This document shows, one piece after another, positions 37,421-47,543 of a stretch of 64,000 nt of DNA (the first letter of the stretch is position 1; the number at the start of each line of letters is the position of its first letter). This DNA is from Trebonia sp963737285. GTDB taxonomy: Bacteria > Actinomycetota > Actinomycetes > Streptosporangiales > Streptosporangiaceae. The translations under genes and the position numbers were made by a program. The notes under the pieces were generated by a model. It had not been told where the DNA came from, searched no databases, and saw only the letters and a program-made list of their open reading frames with translations. The stretch is from the NCBI GenBank assembly GCA_963737285.1, contig CAVTRT010000003.1, positions 2,976,001-3,040,000 on the forward strand, in the 5' to 3' direction.

Positions 37421-38314
37421 TCAACAGCCCACGTAGTCGGCGGCGATGAGCAGGTAATGGAAGCTGCCCTCGCGGTACGCGCTCAGGAACGCGTCCTCGA
37501 TTCCGGTGGCGACCGGCGACTGGGCACGCAGCTCCCAGTACGGGATGGTGTCGGCGGTCAGGTCGATGACGCTGATCGGAACGAAGCCGTTGGCTGCTAG
37601 GGCCTTGAAGTACTCGCCGCGTGAATGGATGTTGCAGATGTAGTGCTGGTCGATCTGGCTGACCGCCCTGGACCTGCCGCCAGTGAGGTCGTTATAGCAG
37701 CCGGTGACGCATACATAGCGGCCGCCGTTAGGCAGCAGCCGCGCGAACTCACGGTAAAGATTGTCGAGGTCGACGTACATGGTGGTCTCGTTCGTCCAGA
37801 TGACCTGCCGCGACTTGGCCGCCAGCCCGGTGTCGAGCATGTTGCGGAAGTGAAACCGCACCCGGTTCCCCAGCCCGAACTGCTCTGCCTGGGCATTGGC
37901 GAACTCGACCTGCGTCTCGGAGATGCTGACGCCGTCGATGTGGCAGCCGAACCGATGGCTGGCCATGAAGCTGCTGCCGCCGCGCCCGGATCCGGCGTCG
38001 AGCAGGTGATCGCCCGAGGAGACCGGGCCGAAGTGATCGAGCAGCAGTTCCGCCTGCGCACTCTCCAGGCGGTGCATCTCGGTGATGATGGCCTGCTCCC
38101 GGGCGTCCTCGGGAGCCTCGAGCACGGCCGGGTCGTAGTCACCGACGCCGTAGTGATGGTGGAAAAGGCCATCCACTTCCCCGAGCCGGATGTTAACGGG
38201 ATCTCGCTCGGCGTTCCAGTACGCAGCGACAGAGCGCTGGAAGGCGCTACGCAGCACCGGCTGGCCAGTCACGCCGGTTTTCGTCTCCGCCACTTCCTGG
38301 TTAACAGCAGCCAT
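37421..38314 (-). CDS. Geranyl diphosphate 2-C-methyltransferase
   Basis: SAM-dependent enzyme that methylates GPP at C2, giving the substrate of 2-MIB synthase. 297 residues, the expected length. Visible landmarks: AYWNAERDPVNIRLGEVDGL, HHHYGVGDYD, SAM motif LLDAGSGRGGSSFMA (about residues 105-119), VSISETQVEFANAQA, and NETTMYVDLDNLYREFARLL, where the Glu and Tyr/Asn of the active site lie in this family. CYNDLTGGRS and IDQHYICNIHSRGEYF follow. ATG at 38314 after AAGGAGTTATT. It lies between the first shell gene and the 2-MIB synthase gene on the same strand, with gaps near 100 bases. Confidence 0.95.
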   Translation of the reverse strand: MAAVNQEVAETKTGVTGQPVLRSAFQRSVAAYWNAERDPVNIRLGEVDGLFHHHYGVGDYDPAVLEAPEDAREQAIITEMHRLESAQAELLLDHFGPVSSGDHLLDAGSGRGGSSFMASHRFGCHIDGVSISETQVEFANAQAEQFGLGNRVRFHFRNMLDTGLAAKSRQVIWTNETTMYVDLDNLYREFARLLPNGGRYVCVTGCYNDLTGGRSRAVSQIDQHYICNIHSRGEYFKALAANGFVPISVIDLTADTIPYWELRAQSPVATGIEDAFLSAYREGSFHYLLIAADYVGC

Positions 38315-38380
38315 AATAACTCCTTGTAACCGATTGTGGGCATACAGGTGCGTTTCGCGGGACCTGGGGCTTTGGGGCCT

Positions 38381-38406
38381 GGGCTGGGGGTGGGGGTGGG
38401 GGTGGG
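38381..38406 (+). other. G-quadruplex-capable tract in the encapsulin operon
   Basis: Five runs of three to five G separated by one or two bases (GGGCTGGGGGTGGGGG and on), with two further G4 runs just upstream at 38366 and 38374. It is on the strand opposite to the genes, in the gap between the first shell gene's stop and the methyltransferase start, so the mRNA is C-rich there. Confidence 0.6.
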
Positions 38407-38414
38407 AAGGCTTC

Positions 38415-39833
<1,419 letters not shown>

Positions 39834-39916
39834 GGGGGATGCCTCCTCGGTAGGAATCGGGACAGCGGGCTCGGTACAGACGCGCGGGTTTTCAGTTGCG
39901 GGTTCTGCGGGGTCTT

Positions 39917-42196
39917 TCAGTTACGGTTTTCCTGTAGAAGGCTCTGTCGCACTCCGGCGGCCAGCCGGGCCGCGGAGGTGCCAAGGCCGGTGGGCGCGGG
40001 CGTGAATCCCAGGTGCTTGGCCCGGAGCTCGGAGTCGCCATATCGCACGGTCGCCCGGTGCCACGCCAGCACGCCGGCCATGTAGTCGCGCAGCAGCGCC
40101 GCCTGCCTGCCCAGTGCGGCACGGGCCGCGTCATCCAGCCGGTACTGCTCGAACAGGGCTGGCAGTCCTATCTCGACGTTCCGCTGGAACTGCTTCACCC
40201 GCTCGGCCATAAGGCTGGCGACTACCCCGGCGGCTGTCCACCGGTCCACGTCGAGGAAATGCTCGACGACCACGACCATGTTGTGCAGCTCGCCCTCGAA
40301 CTGAACTTCCTTCTGGTAGGAGAACAGGTCGTTGGTGAAGGCCCCGTAGTCGGCGGTCGCGGTCTCCATCTCACGGATGACCCTGGTCTGGTAGATCTCC
40401 GGTGGCACGCTCGCCGGGGTGCCGCCAGCGGCTCCGCCGGCCTCGAGCCGGGCCAGCGACATCGTCAGCTCCGCCCCGAATGTCTTGCGCCGCATCTCGA
40501 CGTAGTCGACCGGATCGGGAACGCGGTTGACCGCCATGTTGCCGATCTCCCACACCCAGCTTTCGAGCATGCCGAGCACCGCCTGCCGGAACGGTTGCCT
40601 GGTAGTTGCCGGCACGCTGCCGGTGGTGCGCCGCCACAGGTCGGCCAGCCCGCGCTCAACCGCGTTCTGCGGCACTGCCCCTGCCTGCGCCGCCCCTGCC
40701 TGCGCCGGTTCCGTGGGCAGGAACTGCGCGAGCCGCTTGGTGTACGCATTCGCGCCTGCCACGTCCCGCCTGCTCCCGAACACCACCGGATAGTAGTCGT
40801 CCGCGTACGTTCCCCACGAGAGCCAGTCGGTCGACAGCCAGGTCTGCTCTTGTGTCCCGCCGGAGTGGATGGCCGCCGCACAGTAGGCGAAGTCGAAGCC
40901 GAGGAACTGCCGCTCGGTCCACAGCCCCTCCGCCAGCATGCCCATCTCGCGTGCCCAGCCGACGCCGTGCTGGCGTGAGGTGGCCAGATGCGGACTTACC
41001 CGCACCGGGAAGGGCATGTACAGCGGCGGCACCGGCAGGTGCCCGACCGGCTGATGCGGGACGTGGGTGTGCTGCCGCAGCCGGCTCCGCAGCCCGGGCT
41101 CAGCTGGTGTGGTGCCGCTTGAGTTCATGTACCGGCTGGAGCGTGCGTGCCACTCGTGCCCACCGGACTGCCAGTCCTGCAGCCCCTTCACGTAGGCACC
41201 GACCGCCGCCGCCTCGGCGGCTGCGGCACCCTGGTCGGCGAGCAGGGCCGGGACCTCCGCCACCGCCGTGTGCTCGAACTGCTGCATCCGGGAGGTCAGC
41301 AGGTCGCCCACCAGGTCGGCGGCACGCTGGATGCCGGTGCCGAGGAACTTCTGGAAGACCAGCACCGCGTTGGCGTTCTCCCCTTCCTGCGTGACCTCGC
41401 GCTGATAGGAGAACAGGTCGTTGCGCAGGTGCACCGAGTCGGCGAACGAGTCCATGAGCACGGTCAGCGGCCGGGTAGCGGCGAGCCGGTCCGGGATCTC
41501 GGCGCCGACGGCATACTCGACCAGGCAGGCCGACCACGGGGCGCCGCCGACCCGACGGCGCATCTGCAGGTACTCGATCGGGTTGGCGACCCGGCCGGCG
41601 TCGATGTTCTCAAGCTCCCACATCGACTCGACCATGAGGTTGTGCGTCGCCGTAACGAACCGCTGCCGCCAGCAGCGCGACATGTCGGGCACGGTCCGCG
41701 CCCACAGGTCCGCCAGGCCCGCCTCACACGGATTGCCCGGCGACCGGTTGCCTTGGGACTGATTGCCTTGGGACTCATTGCCTTGGGACTGATTGCCTTG
41801 GGACTGATTGCCTTGGGACTCATTGCCTTGGGACTGGGAGCTGTCGGACATGAACAGCTCAAGCGAGTCCAGGTAGGCCTTGGCCCCGGCATGGTCGCGT
41901 GAGTGCTTGAACGTTTCCAGGAAATGGTCGTCGAAGAAGAACACCCAGACGTACCAGTCGGTGATCAGGTCCAATGTGCCGCCATCGCAGTCAGGGTGCG
42001 TGTAGGCACACAGCAGCGCGTAGTCCATCGCCTCGAGCGCTGCATCGTCCCATATCACGCCGCCACCTGGCTTCGGCGTGTCCAGCATGCCCATCTCGCG
42101 CGCCCACGTCATGCTGTGCGCACGCGCCTGCTCCAAGTGCGGATTGAGGCGGGCCGGGTATGGCAGGTAGAAACCAGGCAGAACGAACGCGTCCAC
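39917..42196 (-). CDS. geoA: Geosmin synthase (bifunctional germacradienol/geosmin synthase)
   Basis: Two fused class I terpene synthase domains, 759 residues. The N-terminal domain cyclises farnesyl diphosphate to germacradienol: FFFDDHFLETFKHSRD (Asp-rich motif, about residues 82-97) and NDLFSYQREVTQE (NSE motif). The C-terminal domain makes geosmin: DDYYPVVFGSRRD and NDLFSYQKEVQFE. Both metal-binding sets are intact. Unusual is a run of SQGN-type pentapeptides at about residues 118-152. The tail ends PTGLGTSAARLAAG followed by ~11 residues. The GTG start at 42196 follows GGGGGATTCT. The stop is 83 bases before the first encapsulin gene, same strand, so it is probably the first gene of the encapsulin operon. 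Confidence 0.95.
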   Translation of the reverse strand: MDAFVLPGFYLPYPARLNPHLEQARAHSMTWAREMGMLDTPKPGGGVIWDDAALEAMDYALLCAYTHPDCDGGTLDLITDWYVWVFFFDDHFLETFKHSRDHAGAKAYLDSLELFMSDSSQSQGNESQGNQSQGNQSQGNESQGNQSQGNRSPGNPCEAGLADLWARTVPDMSRCWRQRFVTATHNLMVESMWELENIDAGRVANPIEYLQMRRRVGGAPWSACLVEYAVGAEIPDRLAATRPLTVLMDSFADSVHLRNDLFSYQREVTQEGENANAVLVFQKFLGTGIQRAADLVGDLLTSRMQQFEHTAVAEVPALLADQGAAAAEAAAVGAYVKGLQDWQSGGHEWHARSSRYMNSSGTTPAEPGLRSRLRQHTHVPHQPVGHLPVPPLYMPFPVRVSPHLATSRQHGVGWAREMGMLAEGLWTERQFLGFDFAYCAAAIHSGGTQEQTWLSTDWLSWGTYADDYYPVVFGSRRDVAGANAYTKRLAQFLPTEPAQAGAAQAGAVPQNAVERGLADLWRRTTGSVPATTRQPFRQAVLGMLESWVWEIGNMAVNRVPDPVDYVEMRRKTFGAELTMSLARLEAGGAAGGTPASVPPEIYQTRVIREMETATADYGAFTNDLFSYQKEVQFEGELHNMVVVVEHFLDVDRWTAAGVVASLMAERVKQFQRNVEIGLPALFEQYRLDDAARAALGRQAALLRDYMAGVLAWHRATVRYGDSELRAKHLGFTPAPTGLGTSAARLAAGVRQSLLQENRN
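41746..41835. repeat. In-frame 15-bp minisatellite inside geosmin synthase
   Basis: Six near-perfect units of [CG]ATTGCCTTGGGACT (first unit GGTTGCC...), coding on the minus strand for S-Q-G-N-[EQ] repeats; a seventh, decayed unit follows at 41731-41745. Period 15 keeps the frame, so copy number can change without breaking the enzyme. Confidence 0.9.
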
Positions 42197-42416
42197 CAGA
42201 ATCCCCCATTGTCGCTCAGTGCGTTTATATCGCTACCCGTTGATTATGGTAGCGCTAAAGCTCGACGATCACCAGTAGGAAAAATGAGCGAGATTCGCCG
42301 GGGGGAGAAATACCGACAAAATGGCAATAGGTCCGTTCCGTAATAGAATGAGGGTATTTAAAATCGCCCGGCAAGGGGTATCAGCGGGTTACTGCAGGAC
42401 CGAGGAAGGGGCTGCG

Positions 42417-43433
42417 ATGCGGGCGTGGCATGTGGACCGGCCCGGGCCGGTCACGATCGACGGCGGGGACAGGCAACCACTGGTGGCGCGCGATACCCCG
42501 GTGCCTGAGCCGGGGCCGGACGAGCTGCTGCTGCGGGTGCTCGCCTGCGGGGTGTGCCGGACCGACCTGCACGTGACCGAGGGCGACCTGCCCACCCGCC
42601 GGCCCGGGGTCACCCCCGGGCATGAGGTCGTCGGAGAGGTCGTTGCGGCCGGGCGCGGCGACGCGGCCGGGTTCGCGGCCGGCGACCGGGCCGGGGCGGC
42701 CTGGCTGCGCTGGACCGACCAGACATGCCGGTTCTGCGCGCGCGACGCGGAGAACCTCTGCCCGTCCTCGGCCTACACCGGCTGGGACGCCGACGGCGGC
42801 TACGCCGAGTACCTCACTGTCCCGGCCGCCTACGCGCACCCGCTCCCCGACGGCTACTCAGACGCCGATCTCGCCCCGCTGCTGTGCGCCGGCATTATCG
42901 GCTACCGGGCGCTGAAGCGCGCCGCCCTCCCCGCGGGCGGGCACCTCGGGATGTACGGGTTCGGCGGCAGCGCGCACCTGGCCGCCCAGGTCGCCCTCGC
43001 GCAGGGCGCCACAGTGTCGGTGATGACCCGAGGCGCGAAAGCGCGGGACCTGGCCCGTTCGCTCGGCGCCTCGTTCGTTGGCGGCCCCACCGACACGCCG
43101 CCTACGCCGCTGGATTCTGCGATCTTGTTCGCGCCCGCCGGCGACCTGGTGCCGACCGCCCTGGCCGCGCTGGACCGTGGCGGCACGCTCGCGATCGCCG
43201 GGATCTACCTGTCCGAGATCCCGCCACTGTCCTACGAGCGGCACCTGTTCCAGGAACGCCAGGTCCGCAGCGTCACCTCCAACACCCGCGCCGACGCCCG
43301 TGAGTTCCTCGCGTTCGCCGGCTCCCACCGGCTCTCGGTCACCACCCACGAGTACCCGCTGGACGCGGCTGACCGCGCCCTGGCCGACCTCAAGGCAGGC
43401 CGGTTCGACGGCGCGGCCGTCCTCATCCCATAG
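42417..43433 (+). CDS. Zinc-dependent alcohol dehydrogenase (MDR superfamily)
   Basis: NAD(P)-dependent alcohol/aldehyde interconversion. 338 residues. Catalytic zinc ligands: CGVCRTDLH (Cys) and PGHEVVGEV (His-Glu). The structural zinc lobe reads DQTCRFCARDAENLC, with three of the usual four Cys; the first position is Asp. The Rossmann motif is GFGGSAHLAAQVAL (about residues 180-193). The ATG at 42417 follows GAGGAAGGGGCTGCG; an earlier in-frame ATG at 42321 has no family sequence. It is divergent from the geosmin/encapsulin operon, with a 220-base shared upstream region, and convergent with the acyl-CoA dehydrogenase. A role on a terpenoid alcohol is possible by position only. Confidence 0.9.
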   Translation: MRAWHVDRPGPVTIDGGDRQPLVARDTPVPEPGPDELLLRVLACGVCRTDLHVTEGDLPTRRPGVTPGHEVVGEVVAAGRGDAAGFAAGDRAGAAWLRWTDQTCRFCARDAENLCPSSAYTGWDADGGYAEYLTVPAAYAHPLPDGYSDADLAPLLCAGIIGYRALKRAALPAGGHLGMYGFGGSAHLAAQVALAQGATVSVMTRGAKARDLARSLGASFVGGPTDTPPTPLDSAILFAPAGDLVPTALAALDRGGTLAIAGIYLSEIPPLSYERHLFQERQVRSVTSNTRADAREFLAFAGSHRLSVTTHEYPLDAADRALADLKAGRFDGAAVLIP

Positions 43434-43456
43434 CCACGGCCCCGTTCGGATAAAAA

Positions 43457-44614
43457 TTACAGGCCCATGTCCTTGGCGATGATGGTCTTCATCACCTCGG
43501 AGGTACCGCCGTAGATGCGGCTGACGCGGCTGTCGGCGTACAGGCGGGCGATGGGGTACTCGTTGATGTACCCATAGCCACCGTGCAGCTGCAGGCAGCG
43601 GTCGATGACGCGGCTGGCGACCTCCGTGCAGAACAGCTTGGCCGACGCGGCCTCCGCAGCGGTCAGCTCGCCGGCGTCGTGCGCCTCAAGCGCCCGGTCG
43701 ACCACGGCCTCGGCGGCGTCAACCTCGGCCTTGCAGGCGGCGAGCTCGAACTTGGTGTTCTGGAAGAAGGCCACCGGCTTGCCGAAGATCTGCCGGTCCA
43801 GGGTGTACTTCCTGGCGAACTCAACCGCGGAGGCAGCCTGAGCATAGGCGCCGTAAGCGATGGCCAGCCGCTCGCGTGGCAGGTTCTGCCCTAGGTAGGA
43901 GAAGCCCTTGTTTTCCTCGCCGAGCAGTTCCTCGGCCGGGACCTTGACGTCGGAGAAGGACAGCTCGGCGGTGTCGGAGGTACGCAGGCCGAGCTTGTCC
44001 AGCTTCTTGCCGACGGTGTAGCCGGGGAGCTTGGTGTCGACCACCAACAGGGAGATGCCATAGCGACGGTCGTCGTCCTTCGGCGGGGCGGTGCGGGCGC
44101 AGACGATCACCCGGTCGGCATTCACGCCGCCGGTGATGAACGTCTTCGCGCCGTTGAGCACGTAGTGGGAGCCGTCGGCCGAGAGCTTGGCGGTCGTCTT
44201 CATGCCGGCCAGGTCCGAGCCGGTGCCCGGCTCGGTCATCGCGATCGCGTACATCGTCTCGCCGGAGACGAACTTCGGCATCCAGCGCTTCTTCTGCTCG
44301 TCGGTGCCGAGCTTGAGCAGGTACGGCAGGCACAGCGCGACATGCACGCCGTAGGCGCCGAAGGTCACGGCGGCCCGGGCAGTCTCCTCGGTCTCGATCG
44401 CGGAGTACTTGAAGGACTCGATACCCGCGCCGCCATACTCCTCTGGCACCTCAATGCCGAAGATGCCAAGCTCGGCGAGCTTGTAGTAGAAGTCGCGCGG
44501 GACGATGCCGGCATCGAACCAGTCCTGGTAATTCGGCACGACCTCGGCCTGGATGAACTCGCGCAAGGTCTGCCGGAAGGCCTCGTGGTCCTCACTGAAC
44601 ACAGTTCGACGCAT
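43457..44614 (-). CDS. Acyl-CoA dehydrogenase
   Basis: FAD-dependent alpha,beta-dehydrogenation of acyl-CoA. 385 residues. FAD/substrate signatures AIAMTEPGTGSDLAGMKTTA and FITGGVNADRVIVCAR; C-terminal QLHGGYGYINEYPIARLYAD and IYGGTSEVMKTIIAKDMGL. The Y-G-G-T-S-E form, with Gly where medium-chain enzymes have the catalytic Glu, is the long-chain/isovaleryl type, in which the base is a Glu earlier in the sequence (probably within AASAVEFARKY). The ATG at 44614 follows CAGGAGCAGTA. Convergent with the alcohol dehydrogenase, only 23 bases between stops. Confidence 0.92.
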   Translation of the reverse strand: MRRTVFSEDHEAFRQTLREFIQAEVVPNYQDWFDAGIVPRDFYYKLAELGIFGIEVPEEYGGAGIESFKYSAIETEETARAAVTFGAYGVHVALCLPYLLKLGTDEQKKRWMPKFVSGETMYAIAMTEPGTGSDLAGMKTTAKLSADGSHYVLNGAKTFITGGVNADRVIVCARTAPPKDDDRRYGISLLVVDTKLPGYTVGKKLDKLGLRTSDTAELSFSDVKVPAEELLGEENKGFSYLGQNLPRERLAIAYGAYAQAASAVEFARKYTLDRQIFGKPVAFFQNTKFELAACKAEVDAAEAVVDRALEAHDAGELTAAEAASAKLFCTEVASRVIDRCLQLHGGYGYINEYPIARLYADSRVSRIYGGTSEVMKTIIAKDMGL

Positions 44615-44690
44615 TACTGCTCCTGATGTCACGGCGCGCTTTGGCCCAATGTTACTCCTAAGTAGTAAGACTTTCCTCGCGCCCCGCCAC

Positions 44691-44834
44691 GGCTGCCGAC
44701 CTGGCTGCCGACCTGGACGCGGGCTTGGCTGCCGACCTGGCTGCCGACCTGGACGCGGGCTTGGCTGCCGACCTGGCTGCCGACCTGGACGCGGGCTTGG
44801 CTGCCGACCTGGCTGCCGACCTGGACGCGGGCTT
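44691..44834. repeat. Minisatellite, four perfect 36-bp units
   Basis: Each unit is GGCTGCCGACCTGGCTGCCG followed by ACCTGGACGCGGGCTT; four identical copies at 44691, 44727, 44763 and 44799. The array fills the divergent gap between the acyl-CoA dehydrogenase (start 44614) and the DHA2 exporter (start 44910), where promoters are expected. Within each unit a 12-bp CTGCCGACCTGG is itself doubled. Confidence 0.92.
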
Positions 44835-44909
44835 GGCTGCTGGGACAGCCGGCTGGGGGTACATAGCAGCTAGCCGCCCGTGGGGCTATCTGGGAGGAAG
44901 TGACCTCAC

Positions 44910-46433
44910 GTGAGTGATCCCGTGGTTTCCGCCGATCGCGAGGGCCTGGCACTGGCCACTGCCCAGGGCCGGTGGGTCCTTATCGCCACGGTGCTGGGGT
45001 CTGCCATCGCCTCCATCGACGCGACCGTGGTCAGCGTCGCGCTGCCGACGATCGGCCGCGAGTTCGGCACCGGGCTCGCGGCGCTGCAGTGGGTCGTGAC
45101 GGCCTACGCGCTGTCCCTGTCGGGCCTGCTGCTGATCGCCGGGGCACTGGGCGACAAGTACGGCCGCAAGAAGATCTTCCTGGCCGGCGTGGTCTGGTTC
45201 GCGGTGGCCTCAATCCTGTCCGCGATCGCCCCGAGCGCGGGCACCTTGATCGGGGCTCGCGGGTTGCAAGGCGTGGGTGCGGCGCTGCTGACCCCCGGCA
45301 GCCTGGCCATCTTGCAGGCGACATTCCGCGCCGACGACCGAGGCAAGGCAATCGGCTTCTGGGCCGGCTTTAGCGGCCTCGGCACCGCCATTGGCCCGTT
45401 CATCGGCGGGTGGCTCGTATCGGCGGCGTCCTGGCGGCTGATCTTCTTGATCAACGTGCCGATCGCCGCCATCGTGGTGGCGGTGACCTGGCGGCACGTG
45501 CCGGAGTCGCGTGACGCCGGCGCCACCGCGCCCATTGACGTCGTCGGCGGGACGCTGGCCACCACAGGGCTGATCGGGCTGACCTACGGGCTGATCCAGG
45601 GACCGGCCGACGGCTGGTCCAGCGGCCCGGCCCTGGTGGCCCTGTGCTGCGGCACCCTCTTGCTCTGCGTCTTCGTGGGATGGGAACGGCACACCCCGGC
45701 GCCGATGCTGCCGCTGAGCCTGTTCTCCTCCACCCAGTTCACCGCCACCAACGTAGTCACGTTCATCGTGTACGGGGCCATCGGCGGAACCCTGTTCCTG
45801 CTGCCCATCAACTTGCAAGACGTGTCGGGCTACAGCCCCTTGAAGTCCGGGGTCTCGCTGCTGCCCGCCACCGTGATCACGCTCGCCTTGTCCAGTCGCT
45901 CTGGGGCGCTGGCCGGGCGGATTGGCCCGCGGCTGCAGATGAGCGTCGGGCCGGTCCTCATCGGGGCTGGCCTGGCCCTGTTCATCTTCACCGGCAAGTC
46001 GGGAAACTACCCCACCGAGGTGCTGCCAGGGGTCCTGGTCTTCGGGGTTGGGCTGGCCATCACCGTCGCACCGCTCACCGCCACCGCGCTGGCCTCCGCC
46101 CCGACCAGGCACGCCAGCATAGCCTCCGCGGTCAACAACGACGTAGCGCGCGCCGCCGGGCTGATCGCCGTGGCCCTGCTCCCCGCCGCCGGCGGCATCC
46201 ACGGCAGCAACTACCGGAACACCAGCCAGCTGTCGTCAGGGTTCCATACCGCCTCCCTCATCGCAGCCGCCCTGTGCGTCGCCGGCGGCGCACTCGCCGC
46301 GCTCACCATCCGCAATCCGCCCCCAGCCGGGGCCACGCCAACGCAAGCCCAAGCCGCACCACAACATCACCTGACGCACTGCGCCCTCGACGCGCCACCA
46401 CCCCCGCGAGGCGCGGCGGCGAAATTACCGTAG
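44910..46433 (+). CDS. MFS drug exporter, DHA2 (EmrB/QacA, 14-helix) family
   Basis: Proton-driven efflux protein. 507 residues with ~14 hydrophobic segments. IASIDATVVSVALPTIGREF in helix 1 and GALGDKYGRKKIFLAGVVWF (motif A) are standard for DHA2. GARGLQGVGAALLTPGSLAI (about residues 115-134) is motif C-like, and GFWAGFSGLGTAIGPFIGGW follows. GTG start at 44910 after GGGAGGAAGTGACCTCAC. The final ~50 residues are Pro/Ala/His-rich and cytoplasmic. No TetR or MarR regulator is adjacent; the 36-bp array lies directly upstream. Confidence 0.92.
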   Translation: MSDPVVSADREGLALATAQGRWVLIATVLGSAIASIDATVVSVALPTIGREFGTGLAALQWVVTAYALSLSGLLLIAGALGDKYGRKKIFLAGVVWFAVASILSAIAPSAGTLIGARGLQGVGAALLTPGSLAILQATFRADDRGKAIGFWAGFSGLGTAIGPFIGGWLVSAASWRLIFLINVPIAAIVVAVTWRHVPESRDAGATAPIDVVGGTLATTGLIGLTYGLIQGPADGWSSGPALVALCCGTLLLCVFVGWERHTPAPMLPLSLFSSTQFTATNVVTFIVYGAIGGTLFLLPINLQDVSGYSPLKSGVSLLPATVITLALSSRSGALAGRIGPRLQMSVGPVLIGAGLALFIFTGKSGNYPTEVLPGVLVFGVGLAITVAPLTATALASAPTRHASIASAVNNDVARAAGLIAVALLPAAGGIHGSNYRNTSQLSSGFHTASLIAAALCVAGGALAALTIRNPPPAGATPTQAQAAPQHHLTHCALDAPPPPRGAAAKLP

Positions 46434-46533
46434 GGCGCCAAACCCGCCAGCCCTGGTACGGGCTAGGGGGATGCGCGCGCAGGCGTGTGGTGGCATGCTC
46501 TAAGAAGGTGATCGCGCTACGCGGAGGACCAGC

Positions 46534-47013
46534 ATGACGAGCCAGCTAGCTGACGAGGACATCCTGATCCAGGCGGCGCGCGCCGAGCGCGGGCAGCACA
46601 GGTCGGGCGCATCCATGGCCGCCCTGCTGGGCATGGCCGTGTGCTTCGCTGCGGTGGGCGGCCTGCTCATCGTCGTGCCGCATGTGGTCAGCCGGCTCCT
46701 TCCCTTGCCGCTTGCGCTGCTTGGCGGCTTTTCGGTTCCGGTCCTGGTCACGCTGGGCATAGCCGCTCTCGCGATCGCCGGGCTGTTCCTGCTCGGGGCT
46801 TTCGCCTCCAGCCCGCTGGCTTCCTGGGGGAACGCGCTGCCGGGAAACTGCCCCCGGTGCGGGCAGCCCCGGCTGCGCTCGGACACGGTGCCAGGCTCGA
46901 CGAGCGCCAACCTCAGCGATGGCCCGCGCGGCATCGTCACCCTCTGCGAGAACCCGGAGTGTGACTACGCAACTGCCCGGGTTACCCGCCCGAGCCGCAC
47001 GCCGGCCGGCTGA
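46534..47013 (+). CDS. Two-helix membrane protein with a zinc-ribbon-like tail
   Basis: 159 residues, unknown function. A polar N-terminus of ~30 residues is followed by two hydrophobic segments (MAALLGMAVCFAAVGGLLIV and VPVLVTLGIAALAIAGLFLL). The soluble C-terminus has CPRCGQPRLRSD and, ~30 residues on, CENPECDY: two CxxC-type knuckles that could bind one zinc. The ATG at 46534 follows CGGAGGACCAGC. Stands alone between the DHA2 exporter and a gene-free stretch. Confidence 0.7.
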   Translation: MTSQLADEDILIQAARAERGQHRSGASMAALLGMAVCFAAVGGLLIVVPHVVSRLLPLPLALLGGFSVPVLVTLGIAALAIAGLFLLGAFASSPLASWGNALPGNCPRCGQPRLRSDTVPGSTSANLSDGPRGIVTLCENPECDYATARVTRPSRTPAG

Positions 47014-47149
47014 GCGACCGCGCACGCTCCCGCCACCGAGGCCAGCACCAGACGCTAGCGGACGTCCCGGCCTTGGCGGACTCGGCCTCGGCCCCGGCTT
47101 CGGACTCGGCTTCGGCCGCGGTCGGTTTTCGAAATCCAGTAAAAGTACA

Positions 47150-47370
47150 CGTCGGTAATCAACTTCGGGCGTGTCGCAGCGGCCCGCCTGGCGATCACTG
47201 TCCGTTTTGTCGGATTTCCGAGTTCACAGGCAGCAAATCGCATGATTATGCGTGTACTTTCCGTGTGATAGCAACGGCACCGACACCTGATCATGACTTC
47301 AGGGCGGCAGGGAGGGCAGGGTACGGGCTCGCCGCCGGGTGAAATCGGACATCGCCAACTTGTTTCCCGG
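47150..47370. repeat. Dispersed ~200 bp repeat, copy B
   Basis: Same orientation and block order as 21194-21393, with about 30 extra bases (around 47194-47224, including CCGTTTTGTCGGATTTCCG). Located in the 530-base stretch without genes between 47013 and 47544; the rest of that stretch holds a short CTCGGC-rich run (47083-47125). A minus-strand frame across it shows the same ETS-x-RCPIS phrase as the methyltransferase end in copy A. Confidence 0.75.
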
Positions 47371-47543
47371 CACGTCAACGCCTCCGCGGTACCTGTGAGG
47401 CAGTACGGACGGATGGCCCCCAACCGTCACAAGTCGGCCGCCTCAGGTATCGGCGGCCCGTGGTGGTCTCACACGTTCCCCCGGGGTAATCTCCACCACG
47501 CGCCGCCGACCGGCCAGTCAGCCACCTGTCGTGGGAGTTGCGG

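Noticed and set aside
44725..44913. Small protein of AADLAADLDAGL repeats before the DHA2 exporter
   Set aside because: It is the translation of the 36-bp array; there is no ribosome-binding site and the frame merges into the exporter start region.
46534..47025. Antisense frame opposite the zinc-ribbon membrane protein
   Set aside because: The + strand has a ribosome-binding site, two clear hydrophobic segments and paired CxxC knuckles; the antisense has none.
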